Below are positions 26,034 to 35,614 of a DNA stretch of 64,000 bases, piece after piece. The position numbers and the translations under genes were made by a program. The notes under the pieces were generated by a model. It was not told the origin of the DNA. It ran no database searches and worked only from the letters and a program-made list of their open reading frames with translations. Position 1 is the first letter of the stretch; each line of letters starts with the position of its first letter. The DNA is from Roseicyclus marinus (GTDB lineage: Bacteria; Pseudomonadota; Alphaproteobacteria; Rhodobacterales; Rhodobacteraceae), in assembly GCF_036322625.1 (NCBI RefSeq), contig NZ_AP027266.1:2979001-3043000 (forward strand). The letters are read 5' to 3'.

Positions 26034-26645
26034 TCAGATCAATCCGTATTCCTTGGCCCTTTGCACGGCTTCGGCCGTGGTGCGGGCCATCAGTTTTTGC
26101 CTGGCCGAGGTCAGGCGTGCCTTGAAGGCGCTTTCGGATATGCCGAGACGGGCGGCGGCAGCGGCATGGCGGTCCCCTTCCGCGATGCATTTCAGTGCGT
26201 CGGCCTGGGCGCGCGACAGGCGCGCGGGCGGCTCGGACAGGTCATGCATGCGCTGCACGATCCTGTGGACATGGGACATCTCGTCATCGGTGAATTCGCG
26301 GTCGGCGCGCGCGGCCCCGGCGATGGTGCGCGAGGACATGGGACCGATGGAGGCGATCATCCCGTAGACAAGGCCGTAGCCTGCGGCCTCGGGCAGGATG
26401 CCGAAGGGATCGGGCAGGCCGATCTGGGACCAGCGGCGGGTGCCCGAATGGCTGAGGCCCCAGGCAAGCGTCGGGTCGCGCAGCCCGTAAAGCTTGGCGG
26501 TATACACTTCCTGCCAGCTCTCAGGGTAGGTGTTCACCATGATCAGCGGCGAGACATAGCGGATGTGCAGGCCGACGGCGAAACCACCGGGGGCAACAAG
26601 TGCCAGTTCATGCAACAGAAGATCGAGAACGGGCGCTTTGGACAT
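26034..26645 (-). CDS. LuxR-family quorum-sensing transcription factor
   Basis: A 203-residue protein. The autoinducer-binding domain has YPESWQEVYTAKLYGLRDPTLAWG with Trp44, Tyr48, Asp57, Pro58 and later Trp72, the pocket residues of LuxR/TraR relatives. The C-terminal HTH (ARLSRAQADALKCIAEG, then AAAARLGISESAFKARLTSARQKL) is of GerE type. It is shorter than the usual 230 to 250 residues, mostly at the N-terminus. It probably senses the signal made by the adjacent LuxI. A 9-bp inverted repeat covers its own -10 region. Confidence 0.88.
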   Translation of the reverse strand: MSKAPVLDLLLHELALVAPGGFAVGLHIRYVSPLIMVNTYPESWQEVYTAKLYGLRDPTLAWGLSHSGTRRWSQIGLPDPFGILPEAAGYGLVYGMIASIGPMSSRTIAGAARADREFTDDEMSHVHRIVQRMHDLSEPPARLSRAQADALKCIAEGDRHAAAAARLGISESAFKARLTSARQKLMARTTAEAVQRAKEYGLI

Positions 26646-26654
26646 ATGAAACTA

Positions 26655-26678
26655 TCTAAAAGTACATGAACTTTTAGA
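26655..26678. promoter_or_regulatory. Lux-box-like inverted repeat before luxR
   Basis: TCTAAAAGT and ACTTTTAGA pair exactly across ACATGA. It covers the luxR -10 hexamer, so a bound protein would block luxR transcription. The central 20 bp have the size of a lux box. Confidence 0.55.
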
Positions 26679-26701
26679 CAGGTTGTCTGGTTTACGGTCA
26701 A
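26673..26701 (-). promoter_or_regulatory. luxR promoter
   Basis: On the minus strand TTGACC (26701-26696), 17-nt spacer, TCTAAA (26678-26673), 28 nt before the ATG. Confidence 0.5.
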
Positions 26702-26707
26702 CCGTAA
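26692..26707. repeat. Short inverted repeat TTACGGT-CA-ACCGTAA
   Basis: Seven-base arms around CA, overlapping the luxR -35. TTACCGT recurs at 26711-26717. It may be a second operator between luxR and the divergent small ORF. Confidence 0.45.
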
Positions 26708-26729
26708 TCTTTACCGTGGTCAAACACGG

Positions 26730-26921
26730 GTGAGGCTGTTGGACAAGAAGATCGACCCGGATCTTTTTGCGCGTCTCATGCAATTGCCGGCGCGCGCGCG
26801 GAAAGATCTTTTCGAATATATCGGACAAGGGCCGATGGCGGAGCCGCCTGCGGATGCGCTGGCCCATGCGCTGTCCACCGTGGCGGCAGAGGCGGCCAAG
26901 ACGGGCGGGCCGAAGGGCTGA
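26730..26921 (+). CDS. Small hypothetical protein, divergent from luxR
   Basis: 63 residues from GTG 26730. I do not recognise a family. The sequence is helix-rich (DPDLFARLMQLPARARKDLFEYI, then PADALAHALSTVAAEAAK). It has no membrane segment, signal peptide or cysteines. A weak plus-strand promoter TTGTCT-N16-TAATCT (26683-26710) and a terminator with six Ts right after it support expression, while the ribosome-binding site is poor. It shares its upstream region with luxR, so a link to quorum sensing is possible but untested. Confidence 0.45.
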   Translation: MRLLDKKIDPDLFARLMQLPARARKDLFEYIGQGPMAEPPADALAHALSTVAAEAAKTGGPKG

Positions 26922-26954
26922 GCGCGGGCAGGCTGAAAGCCATATCCCGAACGC

Positions 26955-26984
26955 AAAACGCCCCGGACGGGACCGGGGCGTTTT
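26955..26984. terminator. Strong bidirectional terminator
   Basis: AAAACGCCCCGG and CCGGGGCGTTTT form a perfect 12-bp stem with a 6-nt loop, followed on the plus strand by two more Ts. It ends the rplQ transcript from one side and the small ORF from the other. Confidence 0.9.
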
Positions 26985-27015
26985 TTCTGTGTCGATCGGC
27001 TGTGCCGGGGCGCGG

Positions 27016-27441
27016 TCACGCCTCTTCGGCGGCTGCCTCTTCGGCGTCGAGACGGGCGCGGTCGGCGGCACCCTTGGCATCGACGTCGCGATCGACGAAT
27101 TCGATGATCGCCATGGGCGCCATGTCACCGTAGCGGAAGCCGGCCTTGAGGACGCGGACATAGCCGCCCTGACGCTCGGCGTAGCGGGGGCCGAGCACCT
27201 CGAAGAGCTTGGCGACATGCATGTCCTGCTTGAGCTGGGCTGCGGCCTGACGGCGGGCGTGCAGGTCGCCACGCTTGGCGAGGGTCACCAGCTTTTCGAT
27301 GACCCGGCGCAATTCCTTGGCCTTGGGCAGGGTCGTCTTGATCTGTTCGTGTTCGATGAGCGAACCCGACATGTTGGCGAACATCGCCTTGCGATGTTCG
27401 TGGGTCCGGTTCAGGCGGCGGTATCCGCGGGCGTGACGCAT
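27016..27441 (-). CDS. rplQ: 50S ribosomal protein L17
   Basis: The 141-residue sequence begins [21 protein letters not shown], the fixed L17 opening, with [21 protein letters not shown] and a C-terminal extension rich in Ala and Glu ([16 protein letters not shown]). L17 binds at the peptide-exit side of the large subunit. It is the last gene of the rpsM-rpsK-rpoA-rplQ operon and is followed by a strong terminator. A paired GTAG-hairpin element separates it from rpoA. Confidence 0.98.
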   Translation of the reverse strand: MRHARGYRRLNRTHEHRKAMFANMSGSLIEHEQIKTTLPKAKELRRVIEKLVTLAKRGDLHARRQAAAQLKQDMHVAKLFEVLGPRYAERQGGYVRVLKAGFRYGDMAPMAIIEFVDRDVDAKGAADRARLDAEEAAAEEA

Positions 27442-27529
27442 GGTCTTTCTCCGTTCACATTTTGCTTTGTCCGGAGGCCCGTGCGTGCAGGCCTCTCACC
27501 TATTGGGGCGGTATTGCCCGGGGTTTGAT

Positions 27530-27575
27530 GGTGGGTTTCACCCACCCTACCGGTGTAGGGTGGGTGAAACCCACC
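27530..27575. repeat. GTAG-hairpin pair (REP/BIME-like), rplQ-rpoA gap
   Basis: GGTGGGT-TTC-ACCCACC-CTAC (27530-27550) faces GTAG-GGTGGGT-GAA-ACCCACC (27555-27575). Two copies of one 21-mer are in head-to-head orientation with 4 bp between them. Confidence 0.85.
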
Positions 27576-27577
27576 GA

Positions 27578-28594
27578 TCAGAAGTTGTCTTCGTACTTCT
27601 TGGCCAGTTCCTCGATATTGTCTGGCGGCCAATCGACGATGTCCATCCCGAGATGCAGGCCCATGCCCGAGAGCACTTCCTTGATCTCGTTGAGCGACTT
27701 GCGGCCGAAGTTCGGGGTGCGGAGCATCTCGGCTTCGGTTTTCTGGATCAGGTCGCCGATATAGACGATGTTGTCGTTCTTGAGGCAGTTGGCCGAACGG
27801 ACCGACAATTCCAGCTCGTCCACCTTTTTGAGGAGGAGCGGGTTGAATTCGAGATCGTCGTCATCGTCGGCGCGGCCTGCGGCCTCGGGCTCGTCGAAGT
27901 TCACGAAGATCGACAGCTGATCCTGCAGGATGCGGGCGGCATAGGCCACGGCGTCATCGGGCGTGATCGAGCCATCGGTTTCGAGCTTGAGCGTGAGCTT
28001 GTCGTAGTCGAGCACCTGCCCCTCGCGGGTCGGCTGCACGTCATAGGACACTTTCTTGACCGGCGAATAGATCGCGTCGATCGGCATCAGGCCGATGGGC
28101 GCATCCTCGGGGCGGTTCTTGTCGGCGGAGACATAGCCCTTGCCGGTGTTGACCGTCAGTTCCATGTAGAGGTTCGCACCGTCGTCGAGGTGGCAGATCA
28201 CGTGATCCTTGTTCAGGATCTCGATGCCTGCGCTCTCGGAAATGTCGCCCGCGGTCACGACGCGCGGACCCTTGGCCGAAACCGACAGGCGCTTGGGGCC
28301 GTCGGCCTCCATGCGGATCGCCACGCCCTTGAGGTTCAGGACGATGTCGGTGACATCCTCACGGACGCCAGCAACGCTGGAGAACTCGTGCAGAACGCCA
28401 TCGATCTGGACCGAGGTGATGGCCGCGCCCTGGAGCGAGCTCATCAGCACGCGCCGCAGCGCGTTGCCGAGCGTCAGGCCGAAGCCCCGCTCGAGCGGTT
28501 CGGCGATCACCGTCGCCTTGCGCGCTGGATCGGTGCCCGGCTGGACAACCAGCTGCGCCGGCTTGATGAGCTCTTGCCAATTCTTGTGGATCAT
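27578..28594 (-). CDS. rpoA: RNA polymerase subunit alpha
   Basis: The 338-residue protein has an N-terminal assembly domain with [25 protein letters not shown] and a C-terminal domain with [31 protein letters not shown] and [11 protein letters not shown], which contacts UP elements and activators. Length and all conserved stretches are normal. It lies between rpsK and rplQ, with 115 nt to rpsK. Confidence 0.99.
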   Translation of the reverse strand: MIHKNWQELIKPAQLVVQPGTDPARKATVIAEPLERGFGLTLGNALRRVLMSSLQGAAITSVQIDGVLHEFSSVAGVREDVTDIVLNLKGVAIRMEADGPKRLSVSAKGPRVVTAGDISESAGIEILNKDHVICHLDDGANLYMELTVNTGKGYVSADKNRPEDAPIGLMPIDAIYSPVKKVSYDVQPTREGQVLDYDKLTLKLETDGSITPDDAVAYAARILQDQLSIFVNFDEPEAAGRADDDDDLEFNPLLLKKVDELELSVRSANCLKNDNIVYIGDLIQKTEAEMLRTPNFGRKSLNEIKEVLSGMGLHLGMDIVDWPPDNIEELAKKYEDNF

Positions 28595-28709
28595 GCGTCG
28601 CCTCCATTCTTGTGTCCGGGCGATCCGGCCCCGACACGCTCGAGGATCAAAATGACGTCAGCGGGCCGCGCAAACGGTCGCGCAGCCCGCCGGGGAATAA
28701 CGATATGCC

Positions 28710-29099
28710 TCAGACGCGGCGGCGCTTGGGCGGACGGCAGCCGTTGTGGGCCATCGGCGTCACGTCGCGGATCGACGTGATCTGGAAGCCGGCGGCAGCC
28801 AGGGCGCGCAGCGCGCTTTCACGGCCCGAACCGGGGCCCTGAACCTCGACCTCGAGGGTCTTGACGCCGTGTTCCTGTGCCTTGCGGCCCGCATCCTCGG
28901 CGGCCATCTGGGCGGCGAAGGGGGTCGACTTGCGGCTGCCCTTGAAGCCCATCGTGCCGGCGGACGACCACGAAATGGCGTTGCCCTGCACGTCGGAGAT
29001 CAGGATCTTGGTGTTGTTGAACGAGGAATTCACGTGAGCAACGCCAGCGGCGATGTTCTTGGAAACCTTGCGCTTGGCGGGACGACGATCGCGTGCCAT
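28710..29099 (-). CDS. rpsK: 30S ribosomal protein S11
   Basis: 129 residues. The S11 signature [19 protein letters not shown] and the C-terminal [15 protein letters not shown] are complete, and the [18 protein letters not shown] stretch is normal. S11 builds the platform of the small subunit near the mRNA exit. It follows rpsM by 15 nt. Confidence 0.98.
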   Translation of the reverse strand: MARDRRPAKRKVSKNIAAGVAHVNSSFNNTKILISDVQGNAISWSSAGTMGFKGSRKSTPFAAQMAAEDAGRKAQEHGVKTLEVEVQGPGSGRESALRALAAAGFQITSIRDVTPMAHNGCRPPKRRRV

Positions 29100-29114
29100 T
29101 GAACCAGCCCTCCC

Positions 29115-29483
29115 TTACTTCTTCTTGCCGGCGATGGCCTTTGCGGGGCCCTTGCGCGTGCGTGCGTTGGTGTGGGTGCGCTGACCGCGCACGGGCAGGT
29201 TGCGGCGATGACGCAGGCCGCGGTAGCAGCCGAGGTCCATCAGGCGCTTGATGTTCATCTGCACTTCGCGGCGCAGGTCGCCTTCGACGGTGTAGTTGGC
29301 GTCGATATGCTCGCGGATCTGGAGCACTTCGGCGTCAGACAGCTGGTTGACGCGGCGGGTCTGGTCGATGCCGACGGCGTCGCAGATCTGCTTTGCCGAG
29401 GCGTGGCCAATGCCCGCGATATAGGTGAGCGCGATGGGAACGCGCTTGGACGTGGGGATGTTCACCCCTGCGATACGTGCCAA
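29115..29483 (-). CDS. rpsM: 30S ribosomal protein S13 (TTG start)
   Basis: S13 proteins begin [10 protein letters not shown]. The only codon at that position here is TTG 29483, with AAAAGGA at good spacing. The upstream in-frame ATG would add 17 non-conserved residues. The resulting 122 residues carry [29 protein letters not shown] and the [25 protein letters not shown] tail that touches the tRNA. A TTG start for an abundant protein is unusual and may reduce initiation. First gene of the alpha operon. Confidence 0.96.
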   Translation of the reverse strand: MARIAGVNIPTSKRVPIALTYIAGIGHASAKQICDAVGIDQTRRVNQLSDAEVLQIREHIDANYTVEGDLRREVQMNIKRLMDLGCYRGLRHRRNLPVRGQRTHTNARTRKGPAKAIAGKKK

Positions 29484-29637
29484 GGTCGTCAGTCCTTTTC
29501 GTTGCGAGCCCGTGATGCCAGGCCCTTTTTTCACAACAACAGGCCCTTGGCCGGAATGGCCGAAGGACCCGATCTTTCAGGTCGAAGGGATTGGGCCCGT
29601 GGGCCTGCACCGCTCATGATTCCCGGAGGGAAGCCGC

Positions 29638-29666
29638 CGTTTAGGCGCAATCTGGCGGGGCGTCAA
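29638..29666 (-). promoter_or_regulatory. Candidate rpsM operon promoter
   Basis: TTGACG (29666-29661), 17-nt spacer, TAAACG (29643-29638) on the minus strand. The gap after adk is 241 nt, which fits a separate alpha operon. Confidence 0.4.
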
Positions 29667-29724
29667 GGTCTGCAGGCCCCCGCCTGTCAAGAGAAATCGT
29701 CAAACACCAACGATGGAGACGCGA

Positions 29725-30303
29725 TCAGCCCAGAAGCGCGTCGATCTGGGCTGCGACCTCGTCAATCGGGGCAAGGCCGTCGACACCCTTGAGCAGGCCC
29801 TTGGCGTGGTAATAGCCCACCAGCGGCGAGGTCTGCTTGTAATAGGCCATCAGCCGGGTCTTGAGGCTTTCGGCATTGTCGTCGGCGCGCACGGGCTTGC
29901 CTGCGGCGCGGGCTTCCTCGGCGCGGCCGACGATGCGGTCGACGAGCACCTCGTCATTCACCTGCAACTCGATCGCGGCGTGGATCTCCTGCCCCATCTC
30001 GGCCATGAGGGCCGCCAGCGCATCGGCCTGGGCCAGCGTGCGGGGGAAGCCGTCGAAGATGAAACCGGAACCGCCCTGCGCCAGTTTCTCGCGGATCAGG
30101 CCGATGACGATCTCGTCGGTGACGAGCTGCCCCTTGGCCATGACATCGGCCACGATCTTGCCCATCTCGCTGCCCGAGGCCTGCGCCTCGCGCAGCATGT
30201 CGCCGGTGGAGAGCTGGACCATGCCGCGCGACTTGGTCAGGTGACCGGCCTGCGTGCCCTTTCCCGCGCCGGGCGGGCCGAGAAGGATGATGTTGACGCT
30301 CAT
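29725..30303 (-). CDS. adk: Adenylate kinase
   Basis: The 192-residue protein opens [20 protein letters not shown] with the P-loop [21 protein letters not shown] binds AMP, and the LID is of the short type ([20 protein letters not shown]), so no zinc site. It converts AMP and ATP to two ADP. The gene overlaps secY (ATGA), the conserved secY-adk order. Confidence 0.98.
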   Translation of the reverse strand: MSVNIILLGPPGAGKGTQAGHLTKSRGMVQLSTGDMLREAQASGSEMGKIVADVMAKGQLVTDEIVIGLIREKLAQGGSGFIFDGFPRTLAQADALAALMAEMGQEIHAAIELQVNDEVLVDRIVGRAEEARAAGKPVRADDNAESLKTRLMAYYKQTSPLVGYYHAKGLLKGVDGLAPIDEVAAQIDALLG

Positions 30304-31670
30304 CGACGCTGCGGTCCCTTGGCCGGCTTGCGGGTGCCGGACTTGCGGCCACGCAGCTGGGATTTCTCGATCAGGCCCTCGTATTGATGGGCCAGAAGGT
30401 GGCTCTGGATCTGCTGCACGGTATCCATGCCGACCGAGACGATGATCAGGATGGAAGTGCCGCCGAAATAGGCCGTGATGGCCAGGTTCGTGCGCACCAT
30501 TTCCGGCAGAAGCACGACCAGCGCCAGATAGGCCGAGCCGAGCACGAGGATACGGTTGACGACGTATTCCAGATACTCGGAGGTCTTCTTGCCCGGACGG
30601 ATGCCGGGGATGAAGCCGTTCTGGTTCTTGAGGTTGTCGGCCACGTCATCCGTCTTGAAGGAGACGTTGAGCGTGTAGAAATACGTGAAGAACACGATCA
30701 TGCCGCCGAAGAACAGCAGGTAGAGCGGCTGACCGGGGCCGAAGTTCGCCAGCACCCAGGACATGACCGGACCCGCCGCTTCACCGCCCGAGAAGGTGGT
30801 GAGCGTGGTCGGCAAGAGCAGGAGCGAGGAGGCGAAGATCGCGGGAATGACGCCTGCGGGGTTCACCTTGACCGGCAGGTGGCTGGAGCCGCCGTCATAG
30901 ACCTTCATCCCCACCTGGCGGCGCGGATACTGGATGTGGATCTTGCGCAGGCTGCGTTCCATGAACACGACGAAGAAGAGCGTCGCGATCAGCATGACGA
31001 TCACGCCCAGAACGGCGGGGGTCGTCAGGGCGCCGGAGCGGCCAGATTCGAAGAATTGCGCAAGGGCGGCGGGAATTTCGGCGATGATGCCCACGAAGAT
31101 GATGAGCGAGATGCCGTTGCCGATGCCACGGTTGGTGATCTGTTCGCCCAGCCACATCAGGAACATGGTGCCGCCCACCAGCGTGATGACGCAGGCTGCG
31201 CGGAAGAACCAACCCGGATCGGAGGCAAGACCGCCCGCCTCCATGCTGACGGCGAGGCCGTAAGCCTGCGCGGTGGCCAGCGCGACGGTGCCGTAGCGGG
31301 TGTATTGGTTCAGCTTCTTGCGGCCCTGTTCACCCTCTTTCTTGAGCTGTTCGAGGGCGGGAACCATTGCCGCCATGAGCTGCACGATGATCGAGGCCGA
31401 GATATAGGGCATGATGCCGAGCGCGAAGACGCCCATGCGCGAGAGCGCGCCGCCCGTGAACATGTTCAGGACGCCGCCCAGACCCGCCGCCGCCTGATCG
31501 AAGAAGGCGCGCAATTCGACGCCGTCGATGCCGGGCACGGGAATATAGGTGCCGATGCGGTAGATGATCAGAAGGCCGAGGGTGAACCAGATGCGCTGAC
31601 GCAGTTCGGTCGCCTTGCCGAACGCGCTCCAGCTCATGTTCGCGGCCATTTGCTCCGCTGCTGATGCCAT
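30300..31670 (-). CDS. secY: Protein translocase channel subunit SecY
   Basis: The 456-residue protein has ten membrane helices. [22 protein letters not shown] and the [12 protein letters not shown] opening are typical, and the [30 protein letters not shown] tail is complete. It forms the SecYEG pore. It sits between rplO and adk. The stretch before it has GTAG-type hairpins at 31744-31795. Confidence 0.98.
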   Translation of the reverse strand: MASAAEQMAANMSWSAFGKATELRQRIWFTLGLLIIYRIGTYIPVPGIDGVELRAFFDQAAAGLGGVLNMFTGGALSRMGVFALGIMPYISASIIVQLMAAMVPALEQLKKEGEQGRKKLNQYTRYGTVALATAQAYGLAVSMEAGGLASDPGWFFRAACVITLVGGTMFLMWLGEQITNRGIGNGISLIIFVGIIAEIPAALAQFFESGRSGALTTPAVLGVIVMLIATLFFVVFMERSLRKIHIQYPRRQVGMKVYDGGSSHLPVKVNPAGVIPAIFASSLLLLPTTLTTFSGGEAAGPVMSWVLANFGPGQPLYLLFFGGMIVFFTYFYTLNVSFKTDDVADNLKNQNGFIPGIRPGKKTSEYLEYVVNRILVLGSAYLALVVLLPEMVRTNLAITAYFGGTSILIIVSVGMDTVQQIQSHLLAHQYEGLIEKSQLRGRKSGTRKPAKGPQRR

Positions 31671-31743
31671 GCCGCCTCTCTGATGGGCAATGCGCCGCCG
31701 GACCGGATGGCGATCCTGCGGCGCGTAAGACTTGAGGGGTTAT

Positions 31744-31795
31744 GTAGGCGGATTGCGAACCGCCCACAAGCGTCGGGGGGCCGCAGCCCCCCTAC
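31744..31795. repeat. Degenerate GTAG/CTAC hairpin pair, rplO-secY gap
   Basis: GTAG-GCGG-ATTGCGAA-CCGC (31744 on) faces GGGGGGC-CGCA-GCCCCCC-TAC (31775-31795). It has the opposite orientation (tail to tail) and shorter stems than the other pairs. Included as a possible diverged member. Confidence 0.45.
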
Positions 31796-31801
31796 CCGGT
31801 G

Positions 31802-32275
31802 TTACTCTGCCGCAGCTGCCTGGGCGACGGTCAGGGTGCCGCCCGCCTTGGCCACGGCCTCGACCGCGGATTTGGAGGCGCCCGTGACAGTGAGCGTCAG
31901 CTTGGCGGTCACATCGCCCTTGGCCAGGACGCGGATGCCGTCGAGCTTGCGGCGCACGAGGCCGGAGGCGACCAGAGCATCCTCGGTGATCGGGGCGGAG
32001 GCGTCGATCTTGCCCTCGTCCACGAATTTCTGGATCAGGCCGAGGTTGACGACAGCGAATTCCTTGCGGTTGGGCTTGTTGAAGCCGCGCTTGGGCAGAC
32101 GCTGGTAGAGGGGCATCTGGCCGCCTTCGTAGGCGTTGATCGCCACACCCGAGCGGGATTTCTGACCCTTGATACCGCGGCCGGCGGTCTTGCCCTTGCC
32201 CGAGCCGGGGCCACGGGCGACGCGCTTGGCCTTTTTGGCGGCGCCGGGATTGTCGCGAAGTTCGTGCAGTTTCAT
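31802..32275 (-). CDS. rplO: 50S ribosomal protein L15
   Basis: The 157-residue sequence has [44 protein letters not shown] and a [15 protein letters not shown] stretch, complete for L15. The C-terminal part ([20 protein letters not shown]) is normal. L15 is an assembly protein of the large subunit. It follows rpmD in the spc operon. Confidence 0.98.
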   Translation of the reverse strand: MKLHELRDNPGAAKKAKRVARGPGSGKGKTAGRGIKGQKSRSGVAINAYEGGQMPLYQRLPKRGFNKPNRKEFAVVNLGLIQKFVDEGKIDASAPITEDALVASGLVRRKLDGIRVLAKGDVTAKLTLTVTGASKSAVEAVAKAGGTLTVAQAAAAE

Positions 32276-32400
32276 GTCGCTTCTCCTTGAGCCGGAACAC
32301 CTGCCTTGAAGCGAAACTGGCAGGGACGCGGCATATGATGGTGGGGTTTGGGGCGGGCCCGCGGCGGGGCCCTGCCCCTGTCAGGGGGGTGCGGGCCTTA

Positions 32401-32589
32401 TCAGCCGCGTTCCTCGATGATCTCGACCAGATGCGGGACCTTGCGGATCATGCCACGAACCGAGGGAGTATCCTCCAGCTCGCGGGTCTTGTGCATCTTG
32501 TTGAGGCCCAGGCCGATGAGCGTTGCGCGCTGGTCGGCGGGACGGCGGATCGGGCTACCGATCTGCTTGACGACGATGGTCTTTGCCAT
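32401..32589 (-). CDS. rpmD: 50S ribosomal protein L30
   Basis: The 62-residue sequence begins [20 protein letters not shown] and has [21 protein letters not shown], the whole short bacterial L30. It lies 5 nt after rpsE. A GC-rich stretch with an imperfect hairpin (about 32357-32396) separates it from rplO. Confidence 0.98.
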   Translation of the reverse strand: MAKTIVVKQIGSPIRRPADQRATLIGLGLNKMHKTRELEDTPSVRGMIRKVPHLVEIIEERG

Positions 32590-32594
32590 GGAAC

Positions 32595-33203
32595 TCAGGC
32601 CTCCTCTGCGACCGCTTCGGCGGCGGGGGCACCGTCGCGCTTGGGCAGGATGTCGGCCACCTTCTTGCCGCGACGCGCGGCGATCTGGCGGGGCGAGGTT
32701 TCCTTTTTCAGCCCGTCGAGCGTGGCGCGGATCATGTTGTAGGGGTTCTGCGACCCGGTGGACTTGGCCACCACGTCCTTGACGCCCAGCATTTCGAAGA
32801 CGGCGCGCATCGGACCACCGGCGATGATACCGGTACCTTCGCCCGCGGTGCGCATCACGACGTGACCGGCGCCATGATGGCCTTCCATGTCGTGGTGCAG
32901 CGTGCGGCCTTCCTTGAGGGGGACGCGGATCAGCTGGCGGCGGGCCTGTTCGGTCGCCTTGCGGATCGCCTCGGGCACTTCTTTCGCCTTGCCCTTGCCG
33001 AAGCCGACGCGGCCGCGCTGGTCACCGACGACGACCAGTGCCGCAAAGCCGAAGCGCTTGCCGCCTTTCACCGTCTTGGAGACGCGGTTGATCGCCACGA
33101 GGCGTTCTGCGAATTCCGGGGTTTCCTCGCGCTCTTCGCGGCGACGGCCACGGCGCTGATCGCCCCCACGCTCGCCCCGATCACGCTGTTCACGTTCTGC
33201 CAT
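32595..33203 (-). CDS. rpsE: 30S ribosomal protein S5
   Basis: The 202-residue protein has an unusual basic and acidic N-terminal tail ([27 protein letters not shown]). The S5 core follows with [39 protein letters not shown] and [13 protein letters not shown]. It is longer than the 166 to 175 residues usual in enterics because of both tails. S5 helps fidelity and helicase function at the mRNA entry. Confidence 0.98.
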   Translation of the reverse strand: MAEREQRDRGERGGDQRRGRRREEREETPEFAERLVAINRVSKTVKGGKRFGFAALVVVGDQRGRVGFGKGKAKEVPEAIRKATEQARRQLIRVPLKEGRTLHHDMEGHHGAGHVVMRTAGEGTGIIAGGPMRAVFEMLGVKDVVAKSTGSQNPYNMIRATLDGLKKETSPRQIAARRGKKVADILPKRDGAPAAEAVAEEA

Positions 33204-33340
33204 GTGGCACTTCCTTGTCTTGTCGGACGCCAGAGGGCGCCGGTTGGGTCAACCGTGGTGAACGCGGTTTGTGAACCGCATGTTCCCCGGTCATCGAAGA
33301 CGCGCCCGGGGGTGCGCCTTGCAAGTCGGTGTGCGGGTCT

Positions 33341-33398
33341 GGTGGGCAGATTGCCCACCCTACGCCGACGGTGTGGTAGGGTGGGCAATCTGCCCACC
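33341..33398. repeat. GTAG-hairpin pair, rpsE-rplR gap
   Basis: GGTGGGCA-GAT-TGCCCACC-CTAC (33341-33363) faces GTAG-GGTGGGCA-ATC-TGCCCACC (33376-33398), head to head with a 12-nt spacer. The match extends three to four bases beyond each outer end. Confidence 0.85.
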
Positions 33399-33405
33399 AG
33401 ACCGA

Positions 33406-33765
33406 TCAGAACTTCAGGCCGCCTTCGCGGGCCGCATCGGCAAGCGCCTTGATGCGACCGTGGAACAGGAAGCCGCCGCGGTCGAAATACACGTCCTCGA
33501 CGCCGGCCTTCTTGGCCCGCTCGGCAATCGCGGCGCCGACCTTGGAGGCCGCTTCCACGTTGTTCTTGCCGACAACGCCCAGATCTTTCTCGAGCGACGA
33601 GGCAGAGGCCAGCGTGACCCCTTTCGCGTCGTCGATCAGCTGGACGCTGATGTTCTTGTTGGAACGATGAACCGACAGACGGGGACGCCCGTTCGCCATC
33701 GCGCGCAGTTTGTTCCGGTTGCGCAGGCGGCGCTTCTGGAACAGGTCTCTGGTGCTCAGTGCCAT
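33406..33765 (-). CDS. rplR: 50S ribosomal protein L18
   Basis: The 119-residue sequence has [36 protein letters not shown], then [30 protein letters not shown], full for L18. It binds 5S rRNA with L5 and L25. Co-linear with rplF, 11 nt after it. Confidence 0.98.
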   Translation of the reverse strand: MALSTRDLFQKRRLRNRNKLRAMANGRPRLSVHRSNKNISVQLIDDAKGVTLASASSLEKDLGVVGKNNVEAASKVGAAIAERAKKAGVEDVYFDRGGFLFHGRIKALADAAREGGLKF

Positions 33766-33776
33766 TGTCGCAGCCC

Positions 33777-34310
33777 TTACTTCTTCTTGCCTTCCTTACG
33801 GAAGATGTACTCGCCCTTGTAGCGGATGCCCTTGCCCTTGTAGGGCTCGGGAGCGCGCCACTCGCGGATGTTCGCAGCCACCTGGCCGACCAGTTGCTGG
33901 TCGATGCCTTCGATCACCACTTCGGTGTTCTTGGGCGTGGTGACGGTGACACCCGCCGGAACGGCGAAATCCACGTCATGGCTGTAACCGAGCGCCAGTT
34001 TCAGGACATTGCCCTGAGCATTGGCGCGGTAACCCACGCCCTGGATCTCGAGCTCTTTCTTGAAGCCCTGGCTCACGCCGATGACGAGATTCTCGACCAT
34101 CGAGCGGGACATGCCCCACTGCTGGCGGGCGCGCTTGGACTTGCCACGCGGCACGACAGAGACAGCGTTGTCGGCGATGGTCAGCGTGACATCGTCGGTT
34201 GCGGTGAAGCTGCGGGTGCCCTTGGGCCCCTTTACTTCGATGGTCTGGCCGGAGACGGAGGCCGAGACCCCCGACGGCAGCTCGACCGGTTTTTTCCCAA
34301 TACGAGACAT
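33777..34310 (-). CDS. rplF: 50S ribosomal protein L6
   Basis: 177 residues from ATG 34310. It begins [19 protein letters not shown] and has the paired L6 domains, ending [23 protein letters not shown], all conserved. L6 lies near the factor-binding site. The frame is open upstream into rpsH, but the conserved Met is used. Confidence 0.98.
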   Translation of the reverse strand: MSRIGKKPVELPSGVSASVSGQTIEVKGPKGTRSFTATDDVTLTIADNAVSVVPRGKSKRARQQWGMSRSMVENLVIGVSQGFKKELEIQGVGYRANAQGNVLKLALGYSHDVDFAVPAGVTVTTPKNTEVVIEGIDQQLVGQVAANIREWRAPEPYKGKGIRYKGEYIFRKEGKKK

Positions 34311-34323
34311 GTGCCTTTTCTCC

Positions 34324-34716
34324 TCAGAACACGGTGCAGAGCACTTCGCCGCCGACATTCTGCGCGCGGGCGGTGGCATCGGTCATCACGCCCTTGGACG
34401 TGGAGACGATGGAAACGCCCAGACCCTGACGGACCTGCGGAATGTCGCCAACGCCCAGGTAGACGCGGCGGCCGGGTTTCGAGACGCGCTTGAGCTCGCG
34501 GATGACCGGCGTGCCTTCGTAGTACTTCAGGCTGATTTCAAAGGCCGGGTGGCCCTTGGCGTCGGTCGCGGGCTCGTAGCCGCGGATGTAGCCCTCGTCG
34601 GCCAGAACATCCAGGACGCGCGCGCGCTGCCGGGAAGCCGGGGTCATGACGGTGGACTTGCCACGCATCTGCGCATTGCGGATGCGGGTCAGCATATCGC
34701 CGATAGGATCGTTCAT
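34324..34716 (-). CDS. rpsH: 30S ribosomal protein S8
   Basis: 130 residues. It begins [23 protein letters not shown] and has [31 protein letters not shown], the S8 core that binds 16S rRNA. In enterics S8 represses the spc operon by binding rplE mRNA; the order here is preserved, but no binding site was sought by folding. Confidence 0.98.
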   Translation of the reverse strand: MNDPIGDMLTRIRNAQMRGKSTVMTPASRQRARVLDVLADEGYIRGYEPATDAKGHPAFEISLKYYEGTPVIRELKRVSKPGRRVYLGVGDIPQVRQGLGVSIVSTSKGVMTDATARAQNVGGEVLCTVF

Positions 34717-34728
34717 CGTCGGATCTCC

Positions 34729-35034
34729 TTACCAGCTCGACTTGACCATGCCGGGGATCTGGCCGTTCGAGGCCAGGTCACGCAGCATGATCCGCGACAT
34801 CTTCAGCTTGCGGTAATACGCCTTGGGGCGACCGGTGAGCTGGCAGCGGTTGTGCAGCCGGGTGGGCGAGGAATTGCGCGGAAGCTTCGCCAGTTTCAGG
34901 CGAGCCTTGAAGCGTTCTTCCATCGGCTTGGATTCATCGTTTGCGATCTCTTTGAGCGCCGCGCGCTTGGTGGCGTATTGTGCCACAAGCTTCTGACGCT
35001 TGAGTTCGCGGTTCACCATGGAAACTTTTGCCAT
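34729..35034 (-). CDS. rpsN: 30S ribosomal protein S14 (zinc-independent)
   Basis: 101 residues from ATG 35034. The sequence [24 protein letters not shown] and the C-terminal [27 protein letters not shown] are the long, zinc-free form without the CxxC pair. It sits between rplE and rpsH. Confidence 0.98.
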   Translation of the reverse strand: MAKVSMVNRELKRQKLVAQYATKRAALKEIANDESKPMEERFKARLKLAKLPRNSSPTRLHNRCQLTGRPKAYYRKLKMSRIMLRDLASNGQIPGMVKSSW

Positions 35035-35053
35035 GTGTTTGTTCCCTCTCGCG

Positions 35054-35614
35054 TCAGGCGTTGAACGGCATGTTGAAGTGCTTGAGCAGCGACTTCGCCT
35101 CGGCGTCCGACTTTGCGGTCGTGACGATGATGACGTCGATGCCCCAGACCTCGTCGACCTTGTCGAAGTTGATCTCGGGGAACACGATGTGTTCCTTGAT
35201 CCCCATCGCAAAGTTGCCGCGGCCATCGAAAGCCGGCTTCACACCGCGGAAGTCGCGGATGCGGGGCATCGCGACGGTGATCAGACGGTCGAGGAAGTCA
35301 TACATGCGGTCGCCGCGCAGCGTCACCTTGGCGCCGAGCGTCATGCCTTCGCGGACCCGGAAGCCTGCGATCGACTTTTTCGCGATGGTGGCGACGGCCT
35401 GCTGGCCGGCGATGGTGGTCAGATCCTCGACCGCCGATTTCGCCTTTTTCGAGTCGCGCACCGATTCCGCACCGCAGCCGATGTTCAGCACGATCTTCTC
35501 GAGCTTCGGGATCTGCATGTCGTTCTTGTAGGCGAACTCTTCCTTGAGCGCGGGCTTGATCGTCTCGCGGAACAGCGTCTTGAGGCGCGGGGTGTAGGTT
35601 GCGGTATCAAGCAT
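35054..35614 (-). CDS. rplE: 50S ribosomal protein L5
   Basis: 186 residues with [37 protein letters not shown] and [29 protein letters not shown], full length. It binds 5S rRNA and the P-site tRNA. Its first codons overlap the end of rplX by 8 nt, which couples the two. Confidence 0.98.
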   Translation of the reverse strand: MLDTATYTPRLKTLFRETIKPALKEEFAYKNDMQIPKLEKIVLNIGCGAESVRDSKKAKSAVEDLTTIAGQQAVATIAKKSIAGFRVREGMTLGAKVTLRGDRMYDFLDRLITVAMPRIRDFRGVKPAFDGRGNFAMGIKEHIVFPEINFDKVDEVWGIDVIIVTTAKSDAEAKSLLKHFNMPFNA

